Origin: Typhlomys cinereus
Lineage: Eukaryota; Chordata; Mammalia; Rodentia; Platacanthomyidae
Assembly (NCBI GenBank): GCA_023101885.1
Contig: JALPQD010000007.1
Span: 2,128,124 to 2,192,123 of the forward strand
Reading direction: 5' to 3'
Length of the DNA: 64,000 nt
Below are positions 23,700 to 35,534 of the stretch, one piece after another. Each line of letters begins with the position of its first letter. Position 1 is the first letter of the stretch. The notes beneath the pieces are model-generated. The model saw only the letters and a list, made by a program, of their open reading frames with translations. It did no database searches and was not told the DNA's origin. The position numbers were made by a program, and so were the translations under genes.

Positions 23700-24030
23700 G
23701 CTGTGTGGCAGGTGGCTTTAGGTGTGAACTTGACAACTGAAAACTAATCATTTATGAAGAATTGTTTCAGTAAAGCAAGACTGTAGGAGATTATCTAAGT
23801 GATGTGAGAAGACCCAGACCACAGTGGGTGGCTTTGAGAGACGGACAGACTAGAAGGCATGCTCCTGTCTACAGCTTTTGTGGTGCAGTCTGGTCCCTTG
23901 GCTCCAAGTGATGAACATGGGCTCTCCTTCCATCAGAATGGATGGTTCGTTACAACTTTGAGAGTGAATAATCCTTCCTCGTCTTGTGAAAATATTTGGA
24001 TACTTGTAACGAAAATATTTGGTAATGCCC
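23700..24030 (+). mobile_element. Rodent mid-repetitive element (plus), second of a pair
   Basis: Starts ggtgtgaacttgacaactga, continues with gtgagaagacccagaccaca and gtgggtggctttgagagacg, and degrades toward 24030. It lies about 50 bp after a copy of the same family in the same orientation. Local duplication or two separate insertions are both possible. Confidence 0.6.
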
Positions 24031-24034
24031 CTCA

Positions 24035-24785
24035 TTACAGCAGCAGCAAGATGGATCTAAGACACCAGCATAACCACTGCTGTCCTTACTTATTTTCTGT
24101 TCTCATTGGATGGACAATAGAATTTGTTATCTAAATTCTGTTTCTGTTTTGCTAAACTACTCCTTCCCTTGTCTTTGGATGTATGGACAAGATATATTTT
24201 AATGTATAGTAGTAGACTTTTTTCCATTTCTTTTCTCTTTCCTCGTTTGAATTTTTGCTGATGGGGTTTTTTGTATCGGGGTCTTGCCACCTTCAAGTTT
24301 CAATATAAGTTTGAATATATAAACACCAAAGGAAGCTAAAAAAATGAGCCTCATCTGAATCCTTGGGTTATAAAATCCATAGCCAGTATTCTTTCTTCTC
24401 TCAGACACTCAGATCTTGTTCTGACAGAACGTGAGAGAGACTATCTAGGATTATACTCAGGGTGTTTATTCAGAAGGAATTGTAGGAAGTCATGGTTTTG
24501 ATGGTGCTTGATGCACTATTAAATGTTTTAACATGCTATTATGAGAAAAACCCTGAACTGGATTTACAAATATAAAATATTTACAATGAAAATAATTCAT
24601 AACCCAAAAGTGGAAAAATATGAAATCAACATTTTGTGGTAGAAAATCATCAGAATGGACTTACAGAATGTCTTGTTCAGGAGTCTTCTTCAGTATCTCA
24701 CCATCTTTGCTATTGAGGTGAGACCACTCCATTGAACCAGAGCTCGCCAATCAGCTAACCTAATTTCCTAGCTTCCCCCAAGAAT
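24035..24785. other. Unannotated intergenic DNA
   Basis: Nothing recognised. Confidence 0.4.
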
Positions 24786-24794
24786 TCTCTGTGT

Positions 24795-24916
24795 CTGTTT
24801 CTAGAGGGCTGGGGTTATAAGCAGTCACCAAGCCCACCTGGCTTTTATGTGTGTTTTGGGGATCCCCACTTTGTTCTGTACACTTGTGCAGCATCTGAAC
24901 CATTTCTCTAGCCTAA
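24795..24916 (-). mobile_element. B4-like SINE fragment (minus)
   Basis: The minus strand reads ggctagagaaatggttcaga, then a box B-like tggggatccccaaaacacac. It is followed by a degenerate B1-like ccaggtgggcttggtgactg, the order expected in B4. Confidence 0.6.
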
Positions 24917-24949
24917 GATGAAGCTCATGCTGATTCTTAAGGTCTAAAT

Positions 24950-27900
24950 AAACAATTATCAACAGGCCAAGTTGATATTTAGGAGACACCGCTATTAAGG
25001 AGACACCATGGGAACCTGAGATGGTTTTCCAGATAGGACCATATTTAAATAGACTAAATTAACTATCAAGGATGTGCATTTCCTGAACACATAGAACTGA
25101 AGAAGATTACTTTAAACAGTGAAGATAATGTAAGAAAGCAAATAAATGTGGCATGGATGTTAGAAAAATAAGGAAGAGTACATATAGATACATATGACAT
25201 AGTGAGGCTTTTTATGCAAAAAGTTGTTGGTGGAAAGTTTCAATCTTAAAAAAATAAGGCATCTAGATATGGGATCAGAATTTTTTATACCAAAAATTGA
25301 GTGAGGAATTAAAGGAGACAATAAAATTGAGAAAGAGAACAATAAGTTTTGATCTGAATCTTTAAAATTAGGTACTACCAGCATGCCATAAAATAAGTGT
25401 CCTTTTAATAAAGAGCTTATAAAATTACCTGTCTGTCCTATCATGGAAAAGTGCTGAACATTTGTTGCATTGCAATCACCCACAGCTCTTCATCATTGTT
25501 TCCTAAACCACTGTTCTGATTTGTATCTCAAGAAATTTTCTGTTTCTAAATACTGCAATTCATCAAATCATAAAAATCAAGAATTGTACTTTTGACTTTT
25601 TACTCCTGATCATTTCTTCTGAAATTTAGTTTTCTACAGAAATTGTATTTATTGCTTTTCTTTTTATCCAAAATACTACCTGGTAAGAAAAGGTGCCTTG
25701 CTCTTCTGCATAATTAATCTATATCATTAATGCTGCTGCATGTATATAGAAGCAGAGGGATATCATTATGTTGATTTATTTACATTATTCTCTGAAATCA
25801 CAAAGTATCTTCATGGTAAGTATTGTAGTGGTGATGAAGATATATCAAGGGAGTCTCCATTAAAGTAGAAGTTTAGTGCCATAGATGAAGGGAGTGTAAG
25901 CCACACAGAAAATTCTACACTGAGATCATAGATTCTGCATGAGTAACGGGAATATGGATAATGGGTTTGATCCCATCAGATAATACTAATGATATCCATA
26001 ATAACATGTGACAATCTTTGTTATGTTGTACTATGTGCTAAGACAGGAACTTCCTTCTTAAGTTTGTCTAATGTAGCCATAGCAGGATGTTTTTCTCACA
26101 CACATTCATACTCCTCCTAACCAGAGACTATGAAGTCAGTGTCCAAATTCCTTCTTTTCCTAAACATGAATAAAGCCCTTCACAGTCTCTCAACATGCAC
26201 AGGCATGAGTATGGCTCTATTCATGCCTCCTCAGTTTCATAGCTGCTGTTATCATTGTCAGGAATGTGTGTTCCACTTTGCTTTGAAAGCTTCTGATTGT
26301 GAGAAAAAGACATGGGATGCTAAGTGTGAAACCTTTTTTTTGGCATCTCTGCCTGCAAAATTAATTGTTTTCTATGTCTTTATACACCTTTGTTTTCCTG
26401 AATATTTTTGCTGGCTGAACTTAATGAGGATGGACAGTGATTTGTTTACATGACTGTCCAATTTAAATCACAAATTCTTGATAGTCTGAAGATTAAGTCA
26501 TATCACATAGAACTAATTTAGACAATTGTCAAGTTAAAATTTAATGAGACTAGAAAGGTTATTCTTAGGTTCAACTCTTGTTTTATTTATTATGAACTGG
26601 TTACATGCTGTCTGTCCACCGAAAAGAGTAACAAATGACAGTAGATTAAGAAGCAAACTCTGTCTGCCCATTTTTGCAAATTCTGAAATACCAATGGCCT
26701 TAAGACTACAGGAAAGCCATAAAGTAAGGCTCTACTTTTGTCCTTGTGTTACAAGGACAAAGCCCCTCCCATATCTGTATACATAGTGCATGGATGCACC
26801 TGCAACCCAACAGTAATGGTGGGGGGGGTCTTCAGCTACACAGCTGTTCTATATTTTAAAACCAAACATTATTTTTCCATTTTTGGAAATAATGCTCCTA
26901 TAGCTAGAATATTAAGTTATTAGCTATCATGGCTCTAACTGGTTTATTGAAATTAAGATTAGGTTGGTAAAAATTTTGGACAATAAAGTGTGGAGAATGC
27001 TTGGGAAAAGGAAAGAAATACCTAATAATATTCTGTGACATAGTCTTTTCTCTCCTCTTGAGCTGGTAGATTTTCTCAAAATCCAACTCAGTTGACAACC
27101 GTATATAGCATACCCCAATAAGGGACTTGTAGCTTTGAAAAACTCGATGTAAACATTTCTGCATAGTTATTTGAGGTCTTCTCTACATGTCAGTGGCCAG
27201 TAAACAGTAAAGGTTCATTAAATGTTTATTAAGGAGATGAATAGAAATTACATATTAAGCATTGTATATTATAAAATCAGTGTATATTACATTGCCTCTA
27301 TATCTCTTATATATTTAATATGTATTTATGTGTGTATATTATAGATATTGATATGCATTCATGGATTGAATAACTATAGTGTAATAATAACAACAGTACT
27401 TTCATTTTTACATGTTCATATTCATATCCCAGCATAGTATCTGATACTTTATAGCCTTTACCTCACTACAATTAAACGACAATAGGCATCTTGTTTTAGA
27501 ACACTATGTTGTATTGTTCATTATAAACCTAGCCTTGTGGGTTATGTGTGTACTAACATAGAATAATTAACTCACTGAAAGCTAAGTATTATAAAGATGT
27601 AGAAAGAATTTAGAATTGTTTAAAATTAACTTCAATTCATATGTGTTCAATGGTTCTTAGGAGATTTAGCGAGGTGAATATCTTCTATTAATTTCTTCAG
27701 AAGGTATTTCTGTACTGATACTCAATTTTGAACTTAATTATAAAATTTCAATTAAGTTTTTGGCATAAACCTCTTTCATTATTTATACTTAAAAGAGCAT
27801 GATTACATTTAGCCAAAATGTAGTTACAAGCCTACTGCTTTATTCTAAATCTTCAACCTTAGTTTTTGTATACAAAAGAACTGATATTAATTTGCTCTTA
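24950..27900. other. Unannotated AT-rich intergenic DNA
   Basis: About 3 kb without a recognisable gene, RNA or clear repeat. A 107-residue open frame at 26130-26453 shows no motif, and part of it vaguely resembles an old L2/MIR-type repeat, which I could not confirm. Confidence 0.4.
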
Positions 27901-27912
27901 TACTTTTTTTAA

Positions 27913-28270
27913 GATCATAAAAAGAATCTCCAGACAGCTCTCCAGAGTGGCTGTATGAGCCTGCATTCCCACCAGCAATGTAGGAGAGTTCCCCTCTCTC
28001 CACATCCTCTCCAGCATTTGGTGGTGTTTGTATTGTGGATTTTTGCCATCCTGACCTGGGTGAGATGATATCTCAGGGAAGTTTTGATTTGCATTTCCCT
28101 AATGGCTAAGGAAGTGGAGCATTTTTTAAGATATTTGTTAGACATTTTAATATCATCCCTAGTAAAGTTTCTTTTAAGTTCCAGGGCCCATTTTTTAATT
28201 GAGCCATTAGTTTCCTTGGTGTTTAGTTTTCTAAGTTCTTTGTGCACTGTGGATGCTGAGATTGATGTAA
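27913..28270 (-). pseudogene. L1 ORF2 C-terminal fragment (minus)
   Basis: Translating the minus strand gives a continuous frame (28247 to 27915) with the conserved L1 ORF2 C-terminal signature: [20 protein letters not shown], then [19 protein letters not shown] and [10 protein letters not shown]. The Cys/His-rich stretch (CWRGCGE...HCWWEC) is the putative zinc knuckle downstream of reverse transcriptase. No catalytic RT or endonuclease portion and no 3' UTR is attached. It is a truncated, dead fragment of an older L1. Confidence 0.9.
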
Positions 28271-28374
28271 TGAATATGTTGTTAATTATGCAAGTAACTA
28301 TTTATAAAAATTCTTTCTGATATTCAAACATAAAATGAAAACTTTATATTCAAATACATTATTGCAACTATTAA

Positions 28375-28438
28375 TTTGGCGCTAGGGATTGGACCCAACG
28401 CATATAATAAGAGGTGATTTACTCCTGAGCTAAGTCCC
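28375..28438 (-). mobile_element. ID-like SINE fragment (minus)
   Basis: The plus strand gcgctagggattggacccaa and later tgagctaagtcccca match the reverse complement of an ID head. Heavily diverged. Confidence 0.5.
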
Positions 28439-28449
28439 CATATACATAT

Positions 28450-29035
28450 TTTTATAAACATTGACAAGATGACCTAAATTAAGAAAGAAAAGCGTTTACA
28501 GGTCCTTCTTGATTAATTTCAATGTTTCCAATTATACAAATGAGACAATGAAATTATATTATTTTTTGTCTCAAAAACCAATCACTATGCAGATAAAAAT
28601 GTAAGGCTAGCATATATATAACCAGTGAATTCTCTTGAGGGATGAAGGGTTTTGTTGCACTAAATGGTTTAGCATTTAGAAGGGAACAAAACATTACGAC
28701 AAGGCAGTGAACAGACAAATGGAAAAGGACCCAACACATGGCAAGAAAGTTAAACCCTAATCACTGTAGTTGGCCCAACTCTAGGCAACCAACTGACCTA
28801 GACACGTGAAAATTACAGCAACAATTAACATTTCATTTGCAACCTCTGTTTCTAAGACATGATCAACTCACCAGAGAGGCAAACATATTTCAAGTGTGTT
28901 GCCTTGCGTGTCTCTCTGATCACCACTGACTTCCTATGTAAGAACAAAGATTTTACACCACATAAACTAGATCCATGATACAAGTACGTGAGTTTAATAC
29001 ATCATTTGACATTCAAACATTAATTAAAAGACTGA
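28450..29035. other. Unannotated intergenic DNA
   Basis: Nothing recognised. Confidence 0.4.
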
Positions 29036-29045
29036 CACACAAACA

Positions 29046-29047
29046 CA

Positions 29048-29107
<60 letters not shown>

Positions 29108-29120
29108 GAGAGAGAGATTT
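29046..29120. repeat. (AC)n microsatellite with (AT)n/(AG)n end
   Basis: About 50 bp of pure (AC)n followed by atatatatag and agagagagag. Confidence 0.95.
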
Positions 29121-29124
29121 GCGA

Positions 29125-31135
29125 GTACTTTTTTGGCCTGGAATGCACTCAAGATCTTCCTATCTTGGGCTCCTTGAGATTTATGGGATTATAATATACA
29201 ACTTCACATTATATTATAAGGCAATTTTATATTTCTTTTCTATTGAGAAGGAACATTTCAAATTCACTATTCACCAGGATAATAGAAGTTATACATCGTT
29301 TACGCTTCTTTAAGCTATGGATGTTTCAAAACACCATTTTTTTTTAATGGAAAGAAATGAGATCACGATGGTACTCAATTCAAAATCCTTGCATAGCTTT
29401 TATAAGAATGTTCTTAAATGTCCTTATTCATATTAGTCAGTACCTCATTGGGGATGAATCTTTAGAAAAACAAAAGAAATGTTGCTAATACTCACTTGCA
29501 GTATTAAGATTTAACTTCCTTCCAAATTTCTCTTCAGTCTCTTCCCCTACAATGTGCTGTTTATCAGGGCGATCATGTTCACAGTCATTAGGCAAGCAAG
29601 TCATGGGGGTCTAATAAGCCGAGTATGGAGGCTCAGAGTCCATGTTCACTGTGAAATTCACATTGAGAATAAGTGGATATTTTCTCTGATGCCTCCTCTC
29701 CCTGAGTGAGAAAATCCTATCTGCTCTAAAGCACCATCTCTCCATTTTGTAAATCATCGTCTGCTTGATGCTCCAGAGCGGCTGCATCTATAGTCTTATT
29801 TTCATCACTTTTCATTGTGATCGCCATTGTTTATGACAACCCTTGCCAATTAGCATCTGCGATATATGTGCTTATGATATGAAATGTCTCCCACAGTAGC
29901 TCATATATTGCAAGTTTGGTCCCTATCTGTTGGAATAAATTAAAAAAAAAAAAGATTGGATTAGCAGAGCTGCAAACATAAATGACTGGTCCATTGAATA
30001 ATTCACGATCTGATGACATTTTAGGAGGTGATGAAGGTTTTTAGAGCAGAGTCTAGTGGAGGAAGATTACTTGGAGTGTGTCCTTGGGGTCGTGTCTTAT
30101 TCTGGGCCTTTCTTTGTCTCATGACTGTCTTGATGTCGGAAGTTGTGACACACAGAGCCCTCTCACTTTGGCATTCTGCTTTACCTCAAGTCCAAAGCAA
30201 CGAAACCAAGGAAACCCTAAGACAGAGTAAAATACTTGTCCTTCAAATTGTTCCTACAGGTATATGTCAGAGCAAATAGAATAGCTAACTGAATGCTTTC
30301 CAGGGCCAGGACAACTTCCTCTACGTTGCACTCAGTTTCTTACTAAATTTTGCTCCTAAATCTATGGTACAGGGCTCCTGGTATAAGGAAGGTGAGGAGG
30401 AATGCAGGTAAAGAGACAAGCAGCTCAACTCTAGCACAGGCTATACTTGGCAAGAATCCTGCGAAGAGGCATCTCCAGAGAAGCACTAGGATTCAAGTCC
30501 CACTTACAGGCTTAGGGCTGTTACAGGACAGGAAAGAGGAGAAGGGAAGTAGGACCTGAAGGGAATGAAAATTTCATTGTTGGGTTTGTGGTCCACGTTT
30601 GCTAAGAGATTGTTAGGAAGGACAGTAAAAGAATGTCTGGTGACCAATATTCACCTTTTGTGGTCAACCATTAACAGGGATCGGTAATGCACAATGGACT
30701 AGAATGTCAAAACCACATTGCCTAGGTTTCCTGATTTGCTATTGTTAAACAGATGTCACTTTCAGGAATTGCTTCTGTTCAACCCATATTGAAGATCTTA
30801 CAAAATTGCATAGCTACCAACTACTATTGACAACAAGATACTAAGTCCCTGGGAAGACGCAGCTGCACTGACTGACTAGGTCGATTTGAATTTCAGTGAG
30901 TGTGGAGAGCACTGGAAAGTCACAGGTTCAGAGATTAATTACATTTTATCTGGGGTGATTTTTATACTCTCTTGATAGCTAGTCCTTATCCTTCCTCTGT
31001 GTCTATCCTTCATATTCTGTGACTGTAAGTGAAAATCTTTTTGAAATGTATTAACATAGTAGATCCTTCTTTTCACCAATGAAAAGGCTAAGAATGTCCT
31101 GAAATAATATCCAGAGTCTCTGAAAGAGCTTTCTC
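29125..31135. other. Unannotated intergenic DNA, possibly unique
   Basis: No gene or clear repeat recognised. Positions 29550-29860 have a texture that could be a conserved noncoding element; see findings. A short poly(A) lies at 29941. Confidence 0.4.
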
Positions 31136-31139
31136 TAAT

Positions 31140-31370
31140 TTGCTGTAACCTGCCTACCTGATATTTCCATCAATACATTTGAAGTATCTTGATTGATGAA
31201 ATTCTTTGTTCTAGGATTATAAAGACCCTAAGAAATGGTTATCACAGCAGAACATGGAATTTGGAGCAACCCAAATCTGTATTCCCTGGCTGTGGTCATT
31301 TGTATTTGGTTCCAGAATAAACTGCTTCTTATCTTTGTAAGGCAAGAGCTGTGGTTTTTCCACTTACTAT
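31140..31370 (+). mobile_element. Possible LTR 3' portion
   Basis: ccagaataaactgcttctta (AATAAA near 31316) after a promoter-like ctggctgtggtcatttgtat resembles the R/U5 part of an ERVL/MaLR-type LTR. Ends and target duplications were not found, so this is tentative. Confidence 0.3.
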
Positions 31371-31374
31371 TGAG

Positions 31375-32290
31375 AACAGAACATAGATGCTGGTTTGTTA
31401 TTTTAGAGATAAGGAGGATGAATCCTGTCCTTGGTCAGAAGCTGAAGCTGATCTTGGTTCTGTCATGGCCAGAGGTTAAAAAAAAATGCATTAAAGAAAT
31501 TCTGGTGACTATTCTCTTTCCTGTATCCTTCCTTCTTATTTCGTAGTGTTTAAGCGACCTTCCTTGTCTGGAAGGTCACATGTGCGCATGTGACTGAAGC
31601 TAAGAAACATCTGGACACATTATGGGTGGCCCCACTGGACTGCTCAGCCCCTCCCTATGCTGTCCTGCAGTAATGCCTGTTAATCTAGACATGGGGACTC
31701 TGAACAGTAGCTTGTGTCCAGGGATTCACTTTGGCCACGCAAAGCTCTGATTTATTTCTTTTAAGCTCAAATCTATAATCCTAGAGCAAAACTTTCTTCT
31801 GAGAATTGGCTTTCTGTGATTCATAAGCTATATCTCTAAAATTTGCAAGACAAGAATGCAGAGTCATAGTAATTAAAGACAGTTTCTCTTAGTCAGCTTA
31901 GAGAAGCTGGGAAACCACACCCACCACATAATTCCAAGACATCTCCATGTGTCTCCTGCAAAAAGAAATAAACTGGTCAGTCTCCAGTTCAGGAAAAGTG
32001 ATAAGTTGGTCAGTCCTGGGAACTAATACAAATTCTATAAGGAGAGTCCCAAATACACCGTGCCGTGTACAAGGGATAGAAGAAGTTTATTGACCATTAC
32101 ATGGCATCATGAGCTTATTCTAGAAGGAAGAGAAAGCACTGTCTGCAAGACATGTGAATTGTTTTGTCTTTGGGATTGTGGGTGGGGTGAAAGATAGAAA
32201 GGAGTGAGCTGTCAGCCCCTATCTCAGTCCCTGTGACCATGAGGTACTGTGACAAAGATCATGTAAACACGGGCTTTGCAGGCTCCATCT
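31375..32290. other. Unannotated intergenic DNA
   Basis: Nothing recognised until the CTCF-like site at 32297. Confidence 0.4.
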
Positions 32291-32296
32291 GACTGA

Positions 32297-32310
32297 CCAC
32301 CAGGGGGCAG
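32297..32310 (+). promoter_or_regulatory. Candidate CTCF binding motif
   Basis: CCACCAGGGGGCAG matches the core CTCF consensus CCASYAGRKGGCRS at every position. It lies within an inverted repeat whose arms are ctgaccac (32293-32300) and gtggtcag (32310-32317). CTCF is the zinc-finger insulator and loop-anchor protein. Sequence alone cannot show binding. Confidence 0.55.
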
Positions 32311-32499
32311 TGGTCAGCAAGCAGGACGTCTGCTCAAGGATGTGGGGGATGGAGGAAAAGGAATCTATCAGATTCCTGCTCCTAAAAATAACTAAATTTC
32401 TCATTTAAAGAAAAGAAGGAAATAACTAGCCATCAAAAGTTGACCCCTTATATAAATGGATCAATTAAACACAGAAGGGCTATAAATGCCTATCTGTTT

Positions 32500-32777
32500 A
32501 AAAAAGAGGAAGAAGAAGGAGAAGGAGAAGGAGGAGAAGGGGAAGTAGAAGGAGGAGGAGGAGGAGGAGAAGGGGAAGTAGAAGGAGGAGGAGGAGGAGA
32601 AGGAGAAAGAGAAGGAGAAGGAGAAGGAGGGGAAGGGGAAGGAGGAGGAGAAGGAGGGGAAGAGGAAGGGGAAGAGGAGGAAGAAGAGGAAGAAGTAAAA
32701 GAAGAAGAAGAAGAAGAAGGGGAGGAGGGGTAGGAGGAGGGGTAAGAGGAGGGGAGGAGGGGGAGGAGGCGGAGGAA
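32500..32777. repeat. Polypurine (GGA/GAA)n tract
   Basis: About 275 bp of GGA, GAA and GGGGAA units, purine-only on the plus strand apart from a few T. The 97-residue Glu/Gly frame on plus and the Leu/Pro frame on minus are translation artefacts. Many GGGG and GGAGGAGG runs could form G-quadruplex or triplex structures. Confidence 0.95.
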
Positions 32778-32789
32778 ATCCTTTTTTTT

Positions 32790-32980
32790 CTCCTATAACT
32801 ACCTTTAGTCCTACAAGCCCTAAGACTTTCCTTGCCCATCTCAGACCAAGAGTCTGAGAGTTTCCTCCTTTATCTGCATTCTTAATAAATTTTGCTTTAA
32901 AACCTCTCTCCTATTCTGGTTTCAGTCTGTAACTCTGGGACATAAGAACCCTGATTCTGGTTTCAATATACTCATTGAAA
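32790..32980 (+). mobile_element. Possible LTR R/U5 segment
   Basis: gcattcttaataaattttgc followed by cctctctcctattctggttt and a ttctggtttcaatata repeat is LTR-like, with a polyadenylation signal near 32884. The purine tract just upstream would then sit inside U3. Boundaries were not identified. Confidence 0.3.
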
Positions 32981-32984
32981 GTTG

Positions 32985-33735
32985 TGTGTGACTGTGAGAT
33001 TCTAGGAATCTTTGCCATGCATTAAAGCCCACCCTGAGAAGGTCCACACTTGTACCCAGTTTCAGTATCCACCAATCACTTAAGAGGAAGTTAAGGATTT
33101 CAACTACTTATTCTCTTTTGCAGAATTATGCAGAATCACACATGATTTAGTGAAGAGGATGATTTACTTCTATGTCATGCCTTTCTGGGCTAATAAACAT
33201 CTCTTTGACTGTTCCTAACTCTGACTCAGCAAGATAATAAATCTTGTCCTGCCATTTTGTAAAGTCTCTTCCACCCTGGCTCAAATATGGCAATTCTCCC
33301 CCACCCCAATAATTGTACCTCTTTAGGTTTCCCCGCCATGTTGTTCATGGTGGCCCTCTCCCTGTTCTTTCTGACTTTAAACTGTCTCTATTGTTCTAAA
33401 TGCTCTCTCACCTTAATGTTAAACTGGTTTCCTTGGCCATCAGGCCATCAACTCTAATAAATGTATATTCCTTAAATCTCCCTCCCTTTGTGTTAGTCTT
33501 TTTCATAATGAACCTCTGCATCAATCTTATACATTGTTCCTTTCCCTGCTAACCTAACACCGTCTGGTCATTTGCTTTCTATTCTTATCTTCCCTTTGAG
33601 ACACTTTGGACAGACTCTAAAGACTAGAAGCTAGTCATGTTAAATTTCTAGCATACTGATGGTGTTTTCAAAGATAATGATCAAGAAAGTGCCTTCCTAT
33701 CTAGTCTTCTGACCTTCCTCTAGTTAGAATATTTA
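32985..33735. other. Unannotated intergenic DNA
   Basis: Pyrimidine-rich but otherwise unrecognised; an LTR origin is possible but unsupported. Confidence 0.35.
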
Positions 33736-33744
33736 GAGTTTTTT

Positions 33745-34026
33745 ATTTTTTATTATTATTATTATTTGTTCAATTGTGTGTGTGTGTGCGTGTGTGTATG
33801 TATGTATGTGTGTGTAGAACCACAGGTGAATTCGGGAACCACCATGGACAGCCTTCACCTCCTCCTTGTTTGCTTTGCCTCTGGATTCACAGGCTGCGCC
33901 CTACCAAGACCAGAAGCGCAGCCCACCCCTGCTTCTGCCTGCTGTCTATATGTGGGGTCCAGGATCCAAAACTCAGGACCTTCCGCCTGCAAGGCAGAGG
34001 CTTAACCCTTGAGCCACCTCTCCAGC
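33745..34026 (-). mobile_element. Young B2-like SINE (minus)
   Basis: Minus strand: ggggctggagaggtggctca, agcctctgccttgcaggcgg, aggtcctgagttttggatcc, the GC-rich body (ggtgggctgcgcttctggtc; gggcgcagcctgtgaatcca) and a CA-rich, A-rich tail (here TG at 33776-33816 and poly(T)/ATT at 33740-33770). Same subfamily as 12768 and 46241. Confidence 0.9.
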
Positions 34027-34029
34027 CCC

Positions 34030-34975
34030 TAAATATTTACTTAAAAAATTATCTCACAACCCCAAATTCTCTTCCCTCTTTTGATATGTAAATTTTATTA
34101 AAAATTAGTTGTTGCCAGGTTTACAACCCAGAATTATTTTTCTGGAAACCTGGAAGCAATCCCTTTGAAATTTAATCATCAAGGAAGTTGCTGCCCTATC
34201 TCACAAACTCTTGGGGGTGAGGAGTAAGAACTTAACTTTGCTCTAAATATAAAGTTGCCTCTTCTTGTGAAGATGTGAAAATTTTACCTTTTCCCTGGGG
34301 AAGGCCAATTAGCCGGCACAGATGCTCTGAATTTCACCTGGGTCCTTTTTTACATTTCCCTCCCTCCTTTTGAGTGCCCTTGAGCTGAGTCTAATTCTGC
34401 CTCTCTCCTGTAGTGTGTTCCTTAATAGTCTGTTCAGCATGTTGACCTATATTTTGTAGTTTTTGGTTTTGGAAAACTTTAAGCTTAGGTTTATAGCTAG
34501 TTTTCTTACATAGGTGTATTTCTATTTAATTATGCTGAGATAGTGCTGCCCAACTTCTAGTAGTCTTAGTGGTTTCTTAATGAAAAACTATGGTTCTTAA
34601 GAATTGTTGGAGAAATAATAAATAACTGTATCTTTCACTAAAAATTTTACGTGTGTATTTTGTGTAATATCAATGATCATAATAATCTACAGATTATCTA
34701 TCTATGATGGATTTACATTTCAGTGCCTTCTTGATAACATTCTATTATGATTAGGTTGTTTGAATTTTATTAGTATAACTTGGTTTTACTATGTCATAAA
34801 GTAGACCATTACTATGTTGAATTTAATGTAGTATATTACAATTATGAATTGATGTGTCAGGTGAATAAGTAACACTAAAATAAGTTCATATTTCTATTAA
34901 AGATAAAAATTACTTCTGTTTAATATACATATTTGATGAGAATAAAATAAAATTAGTACATTAAAAAATAAAGCT
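34030..34975. other. Unannotated AT-rich intergenic DNA
   Basis: Nothing recognised. Confidence 0.4.
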
Positions 34976-34983
34976 GGGTTCTG

Positions 34984-35055
34984 GGGTTGGGCAGATAGCT
35001 CAGCTCATGAGGTACCTGCTTTGCAGACAGGGCCTGACTTGATCCCCAAAGCCAT
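34984..35055 (+). mobile_element. tRNA-derived SINE head (plus)
   Basis: ggttgggcagatagctcagc, box A tagctcagctc, and box B-like gcctgacttgatccccaaag. Only the head is present; another SINE follows at once. Confidence 0.7.
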
Positions 35056-35067
35056 TGTTAAGAAAAA

Positions 35068-35314
35068 GGGCTGGAGAGATGACTCAGGGTTTAAGACCTT
35101 GCTTTGCAAGCAGAAGGTCCTGAGTTCAGATCCTAGGTCCTACTTAAAAACGCCAGGCAGAAATGCAGTAGCCTGTATTTCTACCACCGGTGGACAAAGC
35201 CTTGAAAATCCCAGAACGAAACAAGAAGGAAGTAGAAGTGATCCAGGATGATTCCAGAAGTCATCCTTGGTCTTCCACAGGGACACACAGTGCCCTCTAA
35301 CAGACACACACACA

Positions 35315-35368
<54 letters not shown>
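35068..35368 (+). mobile_element. B2-like SINE with (CA)n tail (plus)
   Basis: gggctggagagatgactcag, agcagaaggtcctgagttca and a body containing gatccaggatgattccagaa and tcttccacagggacacacag, then (CA)n at 35304-35366. Older subfamily, the same as the minus copies at 14365 and 44637. ORFs across it are not genes. Confidence 0.85.
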
Positions 35369-35369
<1 letters not shown>

Positions 35370-35379
35370 GGGAAAAAAG

Positions 35380-35530
35380 CCAGTGGTGGTGGAGTGCATT
35401 TATAATACCAGCACTAGGGAAGTGGATATTATAGGCAGATTCCTGACCCTTACAGTCCAGCCAGCCTTGCCCATTCAGTGACAGCCAGAGCATAAGAACT
35501 CTTACCTATCTCTGTCCTATATCAAATGTA
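35380..35530 (+). mobile_element. B1-like SINE (plus)
   Basis: agccagtggtggtggagtgc, ataataccagcactagggaa, aggcagattcctgacc, ccagccagccttgcccattc and gacagccagagcataagaac follow the order of the 7SL-derived B1 body. It is diverged and tails into aaatgtattggaaaagg. Confidence 0.75.
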
Positions 35531-35534
35531 TTGG

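Noticed and set aside
26130..26453. 107-residue ORF, possible exon or old L2/MIR
   Set aside because: No recognisable protein motif, no good splice context, and only a vague resemblance to old repeats.
32440..32839. Glu/Gly-rich (plus) and Leu/Pro-rich (minus) ORFs
   Set aside because: Pure translation of a polypurine microsatellite.
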